5,584 bases of DNA from CAZNQW01 sp964575225. Lineage in GTDB: Bacteria; Chloroflexota; Anaerolineae; JAAYZQ01. Of the stretch, positions 5,009 through 5,584 are shown one piece after another (positions within the stretch are counted from its first letter, which is position 1; every line of letters begins with the position of its first letter). Location of the stretch: positions 1 to 5,584 of the forward strand of contig CAZNQW010000254.1 of assembly GCA_964575225.1 (NCBI GenBank), read 5' to 3'. The notes beneath the pieces are model-generated. The model was not told the DNA's origin. It ran no database searches and saw nothing but the letters and a program-made list of their open reading frames with translations. The translations under genes were made by a program, and so were the position numbers.

Positions 5009-5584
5009 TCAAAGGTCGCGGGCACCCCGGTCTTGGGCTTCATGTCGAGGCCGGTAACCAGGATGGTGTTGGAACGCCAGTCGGAATGAAAGAGCAGACC
5101 ATGCTCGGCATCATAGTCGATGCCGATGTTGTCGTTCAGAATGGGCAGCGAATAGGTGGCCACCGTGGTCCAGCTATTGGGCGTCCACCAGACGCCGGTC
5201 TTGGTCAGAGCCACCTCGTAGACCAGGGCATAATCGTAGGCCGCGGCGACAAAGTAGCGCGGGGGCTCGCCGGGCACCACCGCGATGTCAATCACATTGT
5301 CGATTCGCGAGCCATCGGCGCTGTCGTTGCTGCCGACCTCGTCGTCCAGCTCCCAGGCGTTGAGGATCCTCCCCCGGGCGTCGATCTCGACGAGGTTGTC
5401 GTCGGCATAGGATAGATCGCCGTTATAATCGGGCAGGAAAAAGGTATCATTCACATAATCATAACCCGCACCGTCGCGGTTGTCGATCTGCCAGGGCCAG
5501 CCGCTGTTGATGACCGACAGGGTCAGGCTGACCAGGGGGGTATGGGTGAGGGCGCCCACCTGGAACACGGTGGGGGTTTTCTTG
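4795..5584 (-). CDS. N-terminal propeller-like part of the same protein, frameshifted, 5' end outside window
   Basis: The frame is open to the right edge, so the start and any signal peptide lie outside; a GTG at 5568 has no ribosome binding site. The credible coding part runs from 5583 to about 5002 (194 residues). Beyond the G-run at 5001-4995 this frame becomes an Arg/Pro-rich, low-quality sequence up to its nominal stop at 4795, while the neighbouring frame takes over with good protein sequence. The visible protein looks like beta-propeller blades: YDYVNDTFFLPDYNG then NLVEIDARGRILNAWEL; IDIAVVPGEPPRYFVAAAYD then ALVYEV; IGIDYDAEHGLLFHSDWRSN then ILVTGLD. The following blade, ITFIEGSNPPEIWVTDFSSD, is in the other frame, so the break falls inside one domain. 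No specific propeller family is recognised. Adding one G at the break gives PGGGGYNSG and one continuous product of at least 986 residues. Confidence 0.75.
   Translation of the reverse strand, partial: KKTPTVFQVGALTHTPLVSLTLSVINSGWPWQIDNRDGAGYDYVNDTFFLPDYNGDLSYADDNLVEIDARGRILNAWELDDEVGSNDSADGSRIDNVIDIAVVPGEPPRYFVAAAYDYALVYEVALTKTGVWWTPNSWTTVATYSLPILNDNIGIDYDAEHGLLFHSDWRSNTILVTGLDMKPKTGVPATFECPGGADTTAELHLSRARIRPKSGSPTLAATRPPAARLPPWVPRPHRTGKSRWTACPGCPIFMSVCRRGRS
4995..5001 (-). other. G7 homopolymer at a reading-frame break
   Basis: Seven Gs on the minus strand follow the codons TTT GAA TGT CCA. Upstream of the run the propeller frame is coding, and downstream the frame shifted by one is. An eighth G would restore a continuous frame. 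The tract is the only homopolymer in the short interval where the switch must occur, because a TGA at 5011-5009 closes the downstream frame on the other side. Confidence 0.85.

Noticed and set aside
4154..5089. Plus-strand open frame of 311 codons
   Set aside because: It is antisense to both parts of the large protein gene; the minus-strand frames show clear domain repeats, and this one shows none.

Overview
The window is GC-rich DNA with strong sigma70-type promoters and Shine-Dalgarno sites. It looks bacterial and most resembles Chloroflexota of the Anaerolineae/Caldilineae kind. The reasons are a large multidomain secreted-type protein ending in a short LPVILRRP tail (a style of ending I associate with exported Chloroflexota proteins), a glycine/methionine-rich repeat protein resembling DUF937/YidB-like proteins, and high-GC codon use. 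The assignment is an inference and no marker gene is present.

Layout. Positions 1-213 hold no gene I can establish, but contain a near-consensus promoter (35 element at 127-132, extended 10 element at 147-155) and a strong ribosome binding site. These serve a 422-residue plus-strand protein (214-1482) of unrecognised family, whose strand/helix alternation suggests an alpha/beta, possibly TIM-barrel, enzyme. Facing it on the minus strand is a 295-residue protein (1479-2366). It starts at GTG and carries six tandem 22-residue repeats (66 bp each) followed by a hydrophobic segment and a DUF937-like helical tail. The two stop codons overlap by four bases. Positions 2367-2623 are the regulatory region of the repeat gene: a promoter, a nested inverted repeat touching its 35 element, and a perfect 10-bp hairpin. 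That hairpin lies in the repeat gene's leader and, read on the plus strand, is a good intrinsic terminator.

From 2624 to the right edge lies one large minus-strand gene for an exported-type protein, with its 5' end outside the window. Its N-terminal part looks like beta-propeller blades. A Pro/Ser/Thr linker leads to three tandem repeats of about 247 residues, each with a WxKxVNGxxW module and a CARDB/DUF11-like beta-sandwich module, and then the LPVILRRP tail. The reading frame breaks at a run of seven Gs (4995-5001). One extra G would join the two halves into about 986 residues, so this is either a sequencing/assembly indel, a real inactivation or a phase-variable tract.

Nothing here establishes that the three genes work in one pathway. 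The plus-strand gene and the repeat gene may be linked in expression: they converge with overlapping stops, have almost identical extended 10 elements, and the first candidate terminator for the plus-strand gene lies beyond the start codon of the repeat gene, so read-through would give a full antisense transcript of that gene.
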